32,624 nucleotides of DNA, taken from an uncultured Halieaceae bacterium (GTDB lineage: Bacteria; Pseudomonadota; Gammaproteobacteria; Pseudomonadales; Halieaceae). Shown here in pieces: positions 32,548-32,624 of the stretch (its first letter is position 1; each line of letters opens with the position of its first letter). Position numbers and translations under genes: made by a program. The stretch is from positions 1-32,624 of the forward strand of contig CAJXNM010000030.1 in the NCBI GenBank assembly GCA_913057135.1, given 5' to 3'. The notes under the pieces were generated by a model. That model made no database searches and was not told the origin of the DNA. It worked only from the letters and a program-made list of their open reading frames with translations.

Positions 32548-32598
32548 TTTGGTGGAGCCAGGCGGGATCGAACCGCCGACCTCAACACTGCCAGTGTT
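32548..32598 (-). repeat. attR: attR: 51-bp repeat within intact tRNA-Ala
   Basis: These bases are identical to 23742-23792 and supply the 3' part of the functional tRNA from the anticodon arm to the CCA end. The identity starts next to the anticodon loop, a usual crossover region for tRNA-targeting integrases. Confidence 0.95.
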
Positions 32599-32624
32599 GC
32601 GCTCTCCCAGCTGAGCTATGGCCC
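32550..32624 (-). tRNA. tRNA-Ala (anticodon GGC), first base outside the window
   Basis: Read leftward, the cloverleaf is complete except for one 5' base that would lie at 32625. The acceptor stem pairs GGGCCA with TGGCTCC and keeps the alanine G3-U70 pair if that base is G. The D stem is GCTC/GAGC, the anticodon stem CAACA/TGTTG with loop CTGGCAG (anticodon GGC at 32590-32592), and the T arm GGCGG-TTCGATC-CCGCC. CCA is encoded. It is the integration target of the element, which restores its 3' end. Confidence 0.95.

Larger units (their letters stand above)
23742..32598. mobile_element. 8.8-kb tRNA-Ala-integrated phage-satellite-like element
   Basis: The element is bounded by a 51-bp exact direct repeat of the 3' part of tRNA-Ala(GGC), with the intact tRNA at the right. 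It carries a tyrosine integrase next to the tRNA, an AlpA-type regulator, a replication operon with primase-helicase, a candidate iteron origin, a protease-capsid fusion, a sigma region 4-like protein, a 53-aa protein and two lipoproteins. Portal, terminase, tail and lysis genes are absent, so it cannot be a complete phage. Size and content match phage satellites (compare P4-like elements, PICIs and capsid-forming PICIs), but a single-gene head module is unusual. A decayed prophage is less likely because all visible genes are intact with good ribosome sites. Confidence 0.85.

Overview
The window looks like chromosomal DNA of a marine-type gammaproteobacterium. The clues are the gene content (a TauD/MFS/LysR/SDR catabolic patch, a GAK-type kinase cluster, a lipoprotein S41 protease, a large secreted M14 peptidase) and the proteobacterial Shine-Dalgarno sites and tRNA-Ala. 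I cannot name the genus from sequence alone. It divides into a host chromosome part (1 to about 23,740) and an integrated mobile element (23,742 to 32,598) sitting in a tRNA-Ala gene at the right edge.

Host part. Bases 1-785 hold no recognisable gene. From 786 to 5,456 there is a leftward operon (149-aa small protein, MFS transporter, Fe(II)/2-oxoglutarate dioxygenase) divergent from a LysR regulator, followed by a convergent short-chain dehydrogenase; together these look like uptake and oxidation of an unidentified organic compound. A VapBC toxin-antitoxin pair follows (5,848-6,479). Next is a large secreted protein made of seven near-identical beta-propeller-like repeats plus acidic calcium-binding TSP3-type repeats (6,672-8,861), then a 0.7-kb gap.

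From 9,575 to 15,573 lies a tight rightward operon of six genes: a PhoU-like/APH-like kinase fusion, an ATP-grasp enzyme, an HprK-related kinase, a histidine phosphatase, a calcineurin-type phosphatase and a small amphi-Trp protein. I recognise this as a GAK-type system (the family names are recalled, not searched), whose substrate is unknown to me. It is followed by a lipoprotein S41 protease with a duplicated acidic linker, a small conserved-looking protein, a secreted M14 metallopeptidase paired with a membrane-anchored protein of unknown function, and an acyl-CoA ligase.

Mobile element. A 51-bp exact direct repeat (23,742-23,792 and 32,548-32,598) is the 3' part of tRNA-Ala(GGC). Between the copies are 8.8 kb with a tyrosine integrase, an AlpA/excisionase-type regulator, three replication-operon genes ending in a primase-helicase, an iteron-like candidate origin, one phage structural gene (a prohead protease fused to an HK97-type major capsid protein), a stand-alone sigma-70 region 4 protein, a 53-aa gene and two rightward-facing lipoprotein genes. 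There is no portal, terminase or tail gene. This is the layout of a phage satellite that brings its own capsid but borrows everything else, and it is the most interesting system here. Both ends carry the same paired 8-bp motif, 11 bp apart, which fits integrase arm-type sites. The element also supplies a replacement terminator for the tRNA it occupies, while the native terminator is stranded 8.8 kb away beyond the left att site.
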